Positions 54,228 to 63,192 of a stretch of DNA of 64,000 nucleotides are shown one piece after another (within the stretch, counting starts at the first letter, position 1; each line of letters begins with the position of its first letter). Source of the stretch: Sediminihabitans luteus (GTDB taxonomy: Bacteria > Actinomycetota > Actinomycetes > Actinomycetales > Cellulomonadaceae); assembly GCF_002797595.1 (NCBI RefSeq), contig NZ_PGFE01000004.1:1-64000 (forward strand), given 5' to 3'. A program made the position numbers and the translations under genes. The notes below the pieces were generated by a model. That model had not been told where the DNA came from. It saw nothing but the letters and a program-made list of their open reading frames with translations, and searched no databases.

Positions 54228-54991
54228 TGACCGACGCGCTGGACGACCTCGTCGCGACCATGGACCGCCTCTACTCCCCGGGCGGCTGCCCGTGGGACGC
54301 CGAGCAGACGCACACCTCGCTCGTGCGCTACCTGCTCGAGGAGGCGCACGAGCTCGCCGAGGCGATCGAGACGCACGACCGCCCCGGCATGCGCGAGGAG
54401 CTCGGCGACGTGCTCCTGCAGGTCGTGTTCCACGCGCGCATCGCCGCCGACGACCCGGACGACCCGTTCACGGTCGACGACGTCGCGGCCGACCTCGTCG
54501 CCAAGCTCCGGCGTCGTCACCCCCACGTGTTCGCGGCGGACGGCGCGGGGCCGGCCCCCGTCCCGCAGGACATGCACGCGCAGTGGGACGCGATCAAGCG
54601 CACCGAGAAGCGGCGCACGTCGGTGCTCGAGGGCATCGCGCTCGACCAGGGCGCGCTGGCCCGCGCGCAGAAGGTGCTCGGGCGCGCCGCGCGCGCCGGG
54701 ATCGTGCTCGACCCCGCCCCGGGCACGCGCCCCGACGCCGGGCCGGGGCCGGGTGCGGCGTCCGACACCGTGGGCGACGTGGACACCGGGAACGGCGTGG
54801 CGAGCACTGACGGCACGGCGGCCACGGGCGGCATCGAGGACGTCGCCGGCCGGCACGGCCGTGCGCTGCTCGACGCGGTGCGCGCCGCCGAGGCCGACGG
54901 CGTCGACGCCGAGGCCGCGCTGCGGGGCGCGATCCGGGAGGTCGAGCACGCCGTCCGCGCGGCCGAGCGAACGCCGGGTGACGTGCCGTGA
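54227..54991 (+). CDS. mazG: Nucleoside triphosphate pyrophosphohydrolase
   Basis: A 254-aa enzyme that hydrolyses (d)NTPs, including damaged ones, to monophosphates. The N-terminal MazG fold holds GGCPWDAEQTHTSLVRYLLE and the metal-binding E-x2-E...E-x2-D residues in LEEAHELAEAIE and REELGDVLLQVVFHA. After about residue 150 the sequence is divergent: an Ala/Gly/Asp/Thr-rich linker (about 160-205), then a helical end. So only one catalytic copy is present, unlike E. coli MazG. The mazG-eno order matches the conserved actinobacterial block after mfd. Confidence 0.93.
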   Translation: MTDALDDLVATMDRLYSPGGCPWDAEQTHTSLVRYLLEEAHELAEAIETHDRPGMREELGDVLLQVVFHARIAADDPDDPFTVDDVAADLVAKLRRRHPHVFAADGAGPAPVPQDMHAQWDAIKRTEKRRTSVLEGIALDQGALARAQKVLGRAARAGIVLDPAPGTRPDAGPGPGAASDTVGDVDTGNGVASTDGTAATGGIEDVAGRHGRALLDAVRAAEADGVDAEAALRGAIREVEHAVRAAERTPGDVP

Positions 54992-55041
54992 ACCCCCAGG
55001 GGTCGAGATGCGGACGCACTGCTCGCTCCCAGGGTTCACGG
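54986..55041 (+). repeat. 10-bp inverted repeat spanning the mazG stop and eno promoter
   Basis: CCGTGAACCC (54986-54995) and GGGTTCACGG (55032-55041) are perfect inverse copies 36 bases apart. The left arm contains the mazG stop codon; the right arm ends just before a TAGGCT box (55044-55049) upstream of eno. It could be a terminator or an operator. Confidence 0.5.
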
Positions 55042-55046
55042 TCTAG

Positions 55047-56366
<1,320 letters not shown>

Positions 56367-56409
56367 CCTCGACGCCTCCCGCCGTCACCCTCGGGTGACA
56401 GCACCACCC

Positions 56410-56443
56410 GGACGCCCGGCACGCACCCGCGTGCCGGGCGTCC
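56410..56443 (+). terminator. Hairpin terminator after eno
   Basis: A perfect 14-bp stem (56410-56423 with 56430-56443) with a six-base loop, 43 bases after the eno stop. Confidence 0.7.
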
Positions 56444-56512
56444 GTGCGTCCGGGCTGCCCGGGGCTGCCCCGGCCCACGGCCCGCCCGCCCCGGCCGCCC
56501 CGGCCGCCCCGG

Positions 56513-56585
56513 CCCACGGCCGAACGCAACGTTCCGCACCGTCTTAGGGCCGTTCCTCGTGCGGAAGGTTGCGTTCGGCCGTGGG
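56513..56585. repeat. Large palindrome: 27-base arms, one mismatch
   Basis: Arm 56513-56539 pairs with 56559-56585 except at one position, around a 19-base loop. It is distinct from the eno terminator and lies in the same 330-base gap before divIC, along with a run of CCGGCCGCC-like repeats (56478-56510). A palindromic dispersed element or nucleoid/structural site is possible. Confidence 0.8.
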
Positions 56586-56696
56586 GTTCCCGGCCGGGGG
56601 TCCGATCGGGTCGTGGCGGGGGTCACAGCGCGGCGCGCCGCGGGCACGCCGCGCGGCCTCCCGGGCCTGGCCGCCGCCCGGTGGCACGATCGGGCC

Positions 56697-57677
56697 ATGC
56701 CCGCCAACCGCCGTCCGCCCACGCCCGGTGGCGGCGCGCGCCCCGGCGCCCGGACGACGACGTCGCGCACCGGGACGCCGCGCACGAGCACGTTGCGCGG
56801 CGGCACGGGTGCCGGCCGCAAGCCCGCCACGCCGCGGACGTCGTCCGGCCGGGCCGGGGGATCCGGCGCGGGAGCGTCCGGGGCGGGGACGAGCGCGACC
56901 GGCAAGGGCACGACCGGAAAGAGCACCGCCGGGAAGGGCACTGCGGCCAAGGGTGCAGCGGGCAAGGGCACGACCGGGAAGAGCACCGCGGCCAAGAGCC
57001 CGGCGTCGTCGACCGGGTCGGCCCGTCCCTCCGGCACCTCGGCCGCGGGTGGTCGGGCGCGCAACACGCCGCGCGACACCCGCCCCCAGGCCCCGCACGA
57101 GGCGTCGCGCAGCCGCTTCGGTGCGGTGCTGCCCGAGGTCGTCACGGCGCGTGCGCTCGTGCTGTCGGTCGTGATCCTGCTCGCGATCGTGGTGCTCCTG
57201 CCCACGGTGCGCGCGTACGTCAACCAGTCGGCCGACCTGCGCGCGCTCGAGGCCGACCTCGCGCAGGCCAAGGCCGACCGCGACGCCTACCAGGTCGAGC
57301 TCGACCGGTGGGACGACTCCTCGTACGTGATCGCGCAGGCCCGCGAGCGCCTGAGCTTCGTGATGCCGGGCGAGACCGCCTACCGGGTCATGGACCCGCA
57401 GGACGTGGACGAGGTCGTCGACCCGGGGACGGGGCTCGCGATCACGGACGGCCCGGTGCCTGCGGGCGGTGCGAGCGACCCCTGGTACGAGTCGCTGTGG
57501 GACTCGGTCGAGGTCGCGGGCACGGTCGGCGAGCCCGACGCCGAGGTGCCTGCGGGCGACGCGCCGTCGGACGCCCCGAGCGGTGGCCCCTCGGGTGCGC
57601 CGACGGGCGACGCGACCGACGACGCGAAGGCTGTGCCGTCCGACGACGCCGCGGGGGCGTCGTCCGCGGGCGACTGA
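56697..57677 (+). CDS. divIC: FtsB/DivIC-type septum formation initiator
   Basis: A 326-aa divisome protein. Residues 1-150 are a long disordered Thr/Gly/Lys/Ala region with repeats such as GKGTTGKSTA. One membrane helix (about 158-178, LVLSVVILLAIVVLLPTVRA) is followed by a coiled coil (about 185-215, SADLRALEADLAQAKADRD) and the conserved ERLSFVMPGETAYRVMDP. The C-terminus is an acidic Ser/Ala/Gly tail. It should join FtsL/FtsQ at the septum; the location after eno matches M. tuberculosis Rv1024. ATG 56697 was preferred; upstream codons fall within the palindrome region. Confidence 0.9.
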   Translation: MPANRRPPTPGGGARPGARTTTSRTGTPRTSTLRGGTGAGRKPATPRTSSGRAGGSGAGASGAGTSATGKGTTGKSTAGKGTAAKGAAGKGTTGKSTAAKSPASSTGSARPSGTSAAGGRARNTPRDTRPQAPHEASRSRFGAVLPEVVTARALVLSVVILLAIVVLLPTVRAYVNQSADLRALEADLAQAKADRDAYQVELDRWDDSSYVIAQARERLSFVMPGETAYRVMDPQDVDEVVDPGTGLAITDGPVPAGGASDPWYESLWDSVEVAGTVGEPDAEVPAGDAPSDAPSGGPSGAPTGDATDDAKAVPSDDAAGASSAGD

Positions 57678-57757
57678 CCGCACCGGCCGGTCGGGGACAA
57701 TGGGACGGGGCGCCGGCGGCGCCCGCACCTGCCGACCTCCCGACGGATGGACCTGAC

Positions 57758-58270
57758 GTGACTGACCGACCCGACGAGACCGTGACCGAGCGCGACCTCG
57801 AGGTGCTCGCCGAGCAGCTCGGCCGCACCCCGCGCGGCGTGGTCGGCATCGCCGCGCGCTGCCCCGCGGGCCACCCGCTCGTGGTGCGCACGCTCCCGCG
57901 GCTCGACGACGGCACGCCGTTCCCGACGACCTTCTACCTGACCGGCCCGTCGGTCGTCGCCGCGGCGTCGACCCTCGAGGCGAACGGTGCGATGAAGGAG
58001 ATGACGGCGGCGCTGGCCGAGGACGAGGAGCTCGCGGCGGCGTACCGGCGCGCGCACGAGCACTACCTCGCGCAGCGCGAGGCGCTCGGGCACGTCGACG
58101 AGATCGACGGGATCTCGGCGGGCGGCATGCCCGTGCGCGTCAAGTGCGTGCACGTCGTGACGGCGCACTCGCTCGCCGCCGGTCCGGGCGTCAACCCGAT
58201 GGGCGACGACGCGATCGCGCGCATGGAGGCCCAGGGCCTGTGGCGGCGCGACCGCTGCACGTGCGGATGA
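57758..58270 (+). CDS. DUF501 family protein
   Basis: A 170-aa conserved protein of unknown function. It shows family features: [20 protein letters not shown] near the N-terminus, TTFYLTGPSVVAAASTLEAN, and the Cys/His pair in VRVKCVHVVTAHSLA plus a C-terminal RRDRCTCG, which could bind metal. It sits between divIC and ppx as in most Actinobacteria. GTG 57758 is the start that begins the recognisable N-terminus (VTDRPDETVTERDLEV). Confidence 0.92.
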   Translation: MTDRPDETVTERDLEVLAEQLGRTPRGVVGIAARCPAGHPLVVRTLPRLDDGTPFPTTFYLTGPSVVAAASTLEANGAMKEMTAALAEDEELAAAYRRAHEHYLAQREALGHVDEIDGISAGGMPVRVKCVHVVTAHSLAAGPGVNPMGDDAIARMEAQGLWRRDRCTCG

Positions 58271-58339
58271 GCGTCGTATGACGGTCCTCATAGCGGCTCG
58301 GGAGCACGTCGCGCCGGGAGTGCTGGCACCCTAGGACGC

Positions 58340-59284
58340 ATGACTTCTCGCGTGGCAGCGATCGACTGCGGCACCAACTCCATCCGACTCCTCGTGGCCG
58401 ACGTCGCCGCGGACGGCACGCTCGTCGACCTCGACCGTCGCATGGAGGTCGTGCGCCTCGGCCAGGGCGTCGACCGCACCGGCCGCCTCGCTCCCGAGGC
58501 GCTCGAGCGCACGCTCGCCGCGACCCGCCGCTACGCCGAGATCATCCGTGACCTCGGCGCCGAGCGCGTGCGGTTCGTCGCGACGTCCGCGACGCGCGAC
58601 GCCGAGAACCGGACCGACTTCGTGGACGGCGTCCGCGACGTCCTGGGGGTCGAGCCCGAGGTCGTCTCCGGTGACGAGGAGGCTGCGCTGTCGTTCCGCG
58701 GCGCGACGGTCGTCGCGGCGCAGCACCCCGCCCCGTACCTCGTGGTCGACCTCGGGGGCGGCTCGACCGAGGTCGTCCTGGGGGAGCGGACGCCGCAGGG
58801 TGCGCGGTCAATGGACGTGGGCTGCGTCCGCATGACCGAGCGTCACCTGCGCAGCGACCCGCCCACGGCCGACGAGGTCGCGGCGGCGCGGGCCGACGTG
58901 CGCGCGGCCCTGGACTCCGCGGCCGAGGTGGTCGACCTCGGGCGCACGGCGACCCTCGTGGGGCTCGCCGGGACGGTCACGACGGTCACGGCGCACGCGC
59001 TCGGGCTGCCCGCGTACGACCGTGAGCTCATCAACGGCGCCGAGGTGCCGGTCGACGTCGTGCTCGCGGCGTGCGACGACCTGCTCGCCCGCCCGCGGGC
59101 GGAGCGCGAGAGCCTCGGGTTCATGCACCCGGGGCGCGTCGACGTGATCGGCGCTGGCGCGCTCGTGTGGTCGGAGGTCGTGCGGCGCGTGCGTGACGAC
59201 GTCGCGGCGGCGGGCGGCTCGCTCGAGACGGTCGTGACGAGCGAGCACGACATCCTCGACGGGATCGCGCTCTCGATCGCCTGA
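58340..59284 (+). CDS. ppx: Ppx/GppA family phosphatase
   Basis: A 314-aa protein of the sugar-kinase/actin fold acting on polyphosphate or (p)ppGpp. Present are: VAAIDCGTNSIRLLVADV (phosphate 1), SGDEEAALSFRGA, YLVVDLGGGSTEVVLGERT (phosphate 2), and VGLAGTVTTVTAHALGL. It is the short form lacking the C-terminal helical extension, as in actinobacterial Ppx. Its stop codon is the first TGA of a 16-bp tandem repeat array. TAGGAC sits two bases before the ATG region, too close for a normal leaderless promoter. Confidence 0.94.
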   Translation: MTSRVAAIDCGTNSIRLLVADVAADGTLVDLDRRMEVVRLGQGVDRTGRLAPEALERTLAATRRYAEIIRDLGAERVRFVATSATRDAENRTDFVDGVRDVLGVEPEVVSGDEEAALSFRGATVVAAQHPAPYLVVDLGGGSTEVVLGERTPQGARSMDVGCVRMTERHLRSDPPTADEVAAARADVRAALDSAAEVVDLGRTATLVGLAGTVTTVTAHALGLPAYDRELINGAEVPVDVVLAACDDLLARPRAERESLGFMHPGRVDVIGAGALVWSEVVRRVRDDVAAAGGSLETVVTSEHDILDGIALSIA

Positions 59285-59361
59285 CCCTGCGGCGCGCTGA
59301 CCCTGCGGCGCGCTGACCCTGCGGCGCGCTGACCCTGCGGCGCGCTGACCCTGCGGCGCGC
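59282..59361 (+). repeat. 16-bp tandem repeat, five copies, at the ppx stop codon
   Basis: TGACCCTGCGGCGCGC repeats at 59282, 59298, 59314, 59330 and 59346 without change. The first TGA is the ppx stop. Because 16 is not divisible by three, stops appear in all three frames. Confidence 0.92.
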
Positions 59362-59412
59362 TGACACCTGGCTGCACGGCGCGCGGCGCTGCACTGCGCA
59401 CTGACCCACGGC

Positions 59413-59502
59413 ACTGCGTGCCGAGCACGGGGTTGGGCACACTCCGCGGCGCTCCGCGTGTGCACAACCCCGTGCTCGGCCGCGCCTAACCCCGTGCTCG
59501 GC
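59413..59502 (+). repeat. Dispersed palindromic repeat, copy A
   Basis: Arms 59420-59442 and 59458-59480 (23 bases, one mismatch) surround a 15-base loop. A further copy of the right-arm end (AACCCCGTGCTCGGC) follows at 59488-59502. Copy B at 61382-61471 has the same layout and orientation. The two flank the PadR/HAAS operon. Confidence 0.88.
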
Positions 59503-59646
59503 ACGCCGCGGGGCCTCACGCCCGCGTTCTTCCGCCGTTGCATGCGCTCCGATGCGTGTACTCCGGCGCCTGCGCCCCGGGTCGCGCCCTCTGGATCGCA
59601 CCCTCCCGCCCACCTCCGGATCACGCGGTAGCGGGCTCTAGCCAGT

Positions 59647-59666
59647 AGTACGCACTCCGTAGTACT
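59647..59666 (+). promoter_or_regulatory. Putative PadR operator
   Basis: AGTAC-N10-GTACT (59647-59651, 59662-59666), within two direct copies of GTAGTAC, 61 bases before the padR start. PadR regulators usually bind such spaced dyads at their own promoters. The stretch is AT-richer than its surroundings. Confidence 0.4.
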
Positions 59667-59726
59667 GTGACGCACGCGGGACCGACACGCCGCAGCATCG
59701 CCCAGGGGGGCGAGGACGGAGACGAG

Positions 59727-60059
59727 ATGGACGGCACACAGCTGCTCAAGGGGGTGCTCGACGCCGCGGTGCTCGCGGTCGTCGACGCCGAGGACGGGTA
59801 CGGGTACGACGTCGTGCGCCGCCTGCGGGCGGGAGGGCTCGAGGGCGTCGGTGACGCCTCGGTCTACGGCACGCTGCGCCGGCTCTACGCCGCGGGCGCG
59901 CTGACGAGCTACGTCGTGCCCTCGGACGAGGGGCCGCACCGCAAGTACTACGGCATCACGCCGCAGGGTCGGGCCGTGCTCGACACGCAGCGCAAGGAGT
60001 GGCACGAGTTCGCCACCACCATGGGCGCCCTCCTGGGCGCGGAGGGAGCAGCAGCATGA
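59727..60059 (+). CDS. PadR family transcriptional regulator
   Basis: A 110-aa winged-helix regulator: LLKGVLDAAVLAVVDAEDGY, YDVVRRLRAGGLEGVGDASV (recognition helix region), YGTLRRLYAAGALTSYVVPS and HRKYYGITPQGRAVLD (wing). It controls small envelope-stress operons by binding DNA as a dimer. ATG 59727 follows GGAG at five bases. The stop overlaps the next gene (ATGA). PadR next to a HAAS-domain protein is a recurring two-gene unit. Confidence 0.93.
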   Translation: MDGTQLLKGVLDAAVLAVVDAEDGYGYDVVRRLRAGGLEGVGDASVYGTLRRLYAAGALTSYVVPSDEGPHRKYYGITPQGRAVLDTQRKEWHEFATTMGALLGAEGAAA

Positions 60060-61363
60060 GCACCGCCCACGACGCCCCGACCGTCCCGCTCGCGACGGCG
60101 ACGCTCGACCCCGTGGCCGACGCCGTCCACGACTACGCGCTCGCCGTGCGCGCCCGTCTGGGCGATCTCACCGACGAGCAGGCCGACGAGCTCACCGACG
60201 GCCTCGAGGCCGACCTCGCGGAGGCGCTGGCGGACGCGTCCGCGACCGGGTCCGCCCGGGCCGTCGGCGCCCGGGCCGCCAACGTGTCGGACGGCGGGAG
60301 CCGCCTCGGTCCCGACCTGACCGCGGTCTTCGGCCCGGTCGACGAGTACGCCGCAGAGCTGCGCGTCGCCGCCGGGTTCACGCCGGTCGCGGCCGCCACG
60401 ACCGTTCCGCGCGGGGTGCGCACATACGTCCGGGCGGCGGCGCAGGGGGCCGTCGCCCGGATCGTCACGACGTTCGAGCCCGTGACGAGCTCGCGGGCCT
60501 GGACCTCGAGCATCGAGTTCCTGCGCACCCTCGAACCCGTGTGGTGGGTCGTGCGGGCGTGGGTCGCGTTCGCGGTCGCCAAGTGGTTGCTGGCGTGGTT
60601 CGGCGTCAGCTACACCACGCGGGCCTACGCTCCCGAGTCGGTGCCGGCGATGCTCGTGCTCCTCGCGTTCGTCGTCGTGAGCGTCCAGTGGGCGCGCGGG
60701 CGGTGGCACCTGCGCCGCTCACCGCGCTGGATCGGGGTCACGGCGACCGCGATGCTCGCGGTGTTCACCGTCTCGTCGGTCACGGCTGTCGCGAGCGACC
60801 TGCGGTCGCAGCCGACGTACGTCCAGGAGGCCTGGGAGCCGAGCGCGGGTCTGGTGAACGACGGGAACGCCGTCGAGAACCTGTTCGTGTACGACGAGGA
60901 CGGCAACCCCGTCGACAGGGCCCAGATCTTCGACGACCGCGGGTTCCCCGTGACGGCGCAGGGCGTGACGGGGGCGTGGGACAGCACCCGCATCTGGGGT
61001 CTGAGCGGCGGCTGGTACTACGCGCCGTCCTTCAAGGACGACGGGCGCGAGGTCTGGAACGTGTACCCGCTGCAGATCTTCGGCGAGAACGCCGCGACGG
61101 AGTCGCACGACGACGCGGGGTGGTCGACGGGCATGATGCCGGACGGCCCAAACGCGCTGCGTGACGCGCCCCGACCCTTCGAGAAGGTCGCGCCGCTGGC
61201 CCCCGCGGGGACGAGGTCCGCCACCCCGAGCACGGACCCGTCGGCGTCGCCGAGCGACGCCGCCACCGCGACCCCGAGCGCCACCCCGAGCGCCGACTCG
61301 TCGGCGAGCGACACGGCGACGGCGACGCCTGCCGCGACGCCGTCTGGCGCTCCGACCTCCTGA
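60056..61363 (+). CDS. HAAS-domain (DUF1700-like) membrane protein
   Basis: A 435-aa protein. An N-terminal helical HAAS domain (about 18-110; AVRARLGDLTDEQADELTDG and FGPVDEYAAELRVAAGF) precedes about three membrane helices (about 160-260) and a soluble extracytoplasmic part (about 265-385, NLFVYDEDGNPVDRAQIFDD). A low-complexity Ser/Thr/Pro/Ala tail ends the protein (TPSATPSADSSASDTATATP). In known pairs the HAAS domain works with a PadR regulator as a membrane signal or stress switch. The specific signal is unknown. Confidence 0.85.
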   Translation: MSTAHDAPTVPLATATLDPVADAVHDYALAVRARLGDLTDEQADELTDGLEADLAEALADASATGSARAVGARAANVSDGGSRLGPDLTAVFGPVDEYAAELRVAAGFTPVAAATTVPRGVRTYVRAAAQGAVARIVTTFEPVTSSRAWTSSIEFLRTLEPVWWVVRAWVAFAVAKWLLAWFGVSYTTRAYAPESVPAMLVLLAFVVVSVQWARGRWHLRRSPRWIGVTATAMLAVFTVSSVTAVASDLRSQPTYVQEAWEPSAGLVNDGNAVENLFVYDEDGNPVDRAQIFDDRGFPVTAQGVTGAWDSTRIWGLSGGWYYAPSFKDDGREVWNVYPLQIFGENAATESHDDAGWSTGMMPDGPNALRDAPRPFEKVAPLAPAGTRSATPSTDPSASPSDAATATPSATPSADSSASDTATATPAATPSGAPTS

Positions 61364-61381
61364 CCGCCCGCGGCGTGCTGC

Positions 61382-61471
61382 ACTGCGCGCCGAGCACGGG
61401 GTTGGGCACACTGCGCGGCGCTCCGCGTGTGCCCAACCCCGTGCTCGGCCGTGCCTGACCCCGTGCTCGGC
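61382..61471 (+). repeat. Dispersed palindromic repeat, copy B
   Basis: Perfect 23-base arms (61389-61411 with 61427-61449) and a 15-base loop, then a third partial arm at 61458-61471. Nearly identical to copy A over about 90 bases. It lies 18 bases after the HAAS gene and may double as a terminator. Confidence 0.88.
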
Positions 61472-61523
61472 GGGGGCCGGGAACTGTGCGCACGTCTCGT
61501 CCGTCACAGAATCCGGACACGTT

Positions 61524-61559
61524 TTACCTGACGCCGCGTCCGGTCGTACTCTGGGGACA
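61524..61559 (+). promoter_or_regulatory. Promoter TTACCT-N17-TACTCT, leaderless ndh
   Basis: TACTCT (61547-61552), 17 bases after TTACCT (61524-61529), and six bases before the ATG. A GGGGAC in that gap could also act as a weak ribosome site. Confidence 0.5.
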
Positions 61560-63004
61560 TGCCTCAGAATGACCTGACCTCGGTCAGCCCTGCCCAGAAC
61601 TCGACGTCGCCCGCGCCGCGCGCGCGCAAGGTCCCCCGCATCGTCGTGCTCGGCGGCGGCACCGTGGGCCTCTACTCGGCCCGCCGCGTGCGCAAGCGCC
61701 TCGGCCGTCAGGACGCTGCGATCGTGGTCGTGGACCCGCGCCCGTACATGACGTACGCGCCGTTCCTGCCCGAGGTCGCGGCCGGCTCGATCGACCCCCG
61801 CAACGTCGTGGCCCCGCACCGCAAGGCGCTCAAGGGCATCGACGTGCTGCAGGGCAAGGCCACGAAGATCGACCACGGCGCGAAGCGCATCGAGATCACG
61901 CCGCAGGAGGGCGAGCCGTACGAGATCTCGTACGACCAGCTCGTCGTCGGCCTCGGGTCGGTCTCGCGCACCCTCCCGATCCCGGGCCTCGCCGAGCAGG
62001 CGATCGGCTTCAAGAACGTCGAGGAGGCCGTGGCGGTCCGCAACCACGTCGTCAACCGCCTCGACGTCGCGTCGTCGACGTGGGACCCGGAGCTGCGCAA
62101 GCGCATGCTCACCTTCACGTTCATCGGTGGCGGCTTCGCGGGCATCGAGGCGATCGCCGAGGCCGAGGACATGGCCCGCTCGGCCGTCAAGCAGTACGAC
62201 TCGCTCGACGTGAGCGACCTGCGCTTCGTCATGATCGAGGGCGCCGGGCGCATCCTGCCCGAGCTCAGCGAGCCGATGGCGCTCTACGCGCTCGAGCAGC
62301 TCAAGCAGCGCGGCATCGAGTTCCACCTGAGCACGTTCCTCAGCTCGTGCGTCGACGGTCACGTCGTGACGTCGACGGGTGTCGAGTTCGACTCCGAGAC
62401 GATCGTGTGGACGGCCGGCGTCAAGGCCAACCCGGTCATCGGCGAGTCCGACCTGCCGACCGACAAGATGGGCCGCCTGACCGTCCTGCCGACCCTCCAG
62501 GTCGCGGACGAGGACGGCAACGTCGTCCCGGACGCCTGGGGTGCGGGCGACTGCGCCGCCGTGCCGGACCTCGTCAACCCGGGCAAGTTCTGCCCGCCGA
62601 ACGCCCAGCACGCGATCCGCGAGGCCTGGAAGCTCGGTGACAACCTCGCCGCGCAGATCAAGGGCGAGGCGCTGAGCGAGTACAAGCACAAGAGCGTCGG
62701 CACGGTCGCGTCGCTCGGCCTGTACAAGGGCGTCGCCGAGCTGTTCGGCACGTTCAAGTTCAAGGGCTTCCCGGCGTGGGTCGTGCACCGCACGTACCAC
62801 GGCGGCGCGATGCCGACGTTCAACCGCAAGCTGCGCATCTTCATGGGCTGGTTCGACCAGTTCGTGATGAGCCGCGAGACGGTGTCGCTCGGCTCGATCC
62901 ACGACCCGCGCGCCGAGTTCCGCGCCGCGTCGCTGCCGCCCAAGCAGGCCGTGGCCAAGGAGTCGACGCCCGAGACGAAGGCGGAGCCCGTCGGCAAGTC
63001 CTGA
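61559..63004 (+). CDS. ndh: Type II NADH dehydrogenase (NDH-2)
   Basis: A 481-aa membrane-associated flavoprotein passing electrons from NADH to menaquinone without pumping protons. FAD site: IVVLGGGTVGLYSARRV (about 23); DPRPYMTYAPFLPEVAAGSI is typical of the family; NADH site: FTFIGGGFAGIEAIAEAED; second FAD contact: AWGAGDCAAVPD. The C-terminal amphipathic part (RKLRIFMGWFDQFVMSRETV) probably attaches to the membrane. The N-terminal Ser/Ala-rich tail is not conserved. It probably has its own leaderless promoter. Confidence 0.93.
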   Translation: MPQNDLTSVSPAQNSTSPAPRARKVPRIVVLGGGTVGLYSARRVRKRLGRQDAAIVVVDPRPYMTYAPFLPEVAAGSIDPRNVVAPHRKALKGIDVLQGKATKIDHGAKRIEITPQEGEPYEISYDQLVVGLGSVSRTLPIPGLAEQAIGFKNVEEAVAVRNHVVNRLDVASSTWDPELRKRMLTFTFIGGGFAGIEAIAEAEDMARSAVKQYDSLDVSDLRFVMIEGAGRILPELSEPMALYALEQLKQRGIEFHLSTFLSSCVDGHVVTSTGVEFDSETIVWTAGVKANPVIGESDLPTDKMGRLTVLPTLQVADEDGNVVPDAWGAGDCAAVPDLVNPGKFCPPNAQHAIREAWKLGDNLAAQIKGEALSEYKHKSVGTVASLGLYKGVAELFGTFKFKGFPAWVVHRTYHGGAMPTFNRKLRIFMGWFDQFVMSRETVSLGSIHDPRAEFRAASLPPKQAVAKESTPETKAEPVGKS

Positions 63005-63048
63005 CGCACGCCCGGCCGCACGGCTGGGCTAGCCTGAGCACCACGTCC

Positions 63049-63076
63049 ACGGGGCGGGCCACGCGGCCCGCCCCGT
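63049..63076 (+). terminator. Hairpin terminator after ndh
   Basis: A perfect 12-bp stem (63049-63060 with 63065-63076) and a four-base ACGC loop, ending eight bases before the tRNA. A TAGCCT box lies upstream of it (63030-63035), so the tRNA promoter is unclear. Confidence 0.65.
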
Positions 63077-63084
63077 CGTCGTCC

Positions 63085-63161
63085 GCCCCCGTGGCCCAAC
63101 TGGCAGAGGCATCCGACTTAAAATCGGCGGGTTCCGGGTTCGAGTCCCGGCGGGGGCACCA
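63085..63161 (+). tRNA. tRNA with anticodon UAA (leucine codon), class I shape
   Basis: Acceptor GCCCCCG/CGGGGGC, then A and encoded CCA. T arm CCGGG-TTCGAGT-CCCGG. Anticodon loop CTTAAAA with anticodon TAA at 63119-63121, which should read UUA as leucine. The variable loop is only five bases (63129-63133), whereas leucine tRNAs normally have a long variable arm; the first anticodon-stem pair is a T-C mismatch. Confidence 0.85.
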
Positions 63162-63192
63162 CCGCGCCGTGCGGGCGGGGCAGACTGGGGGA

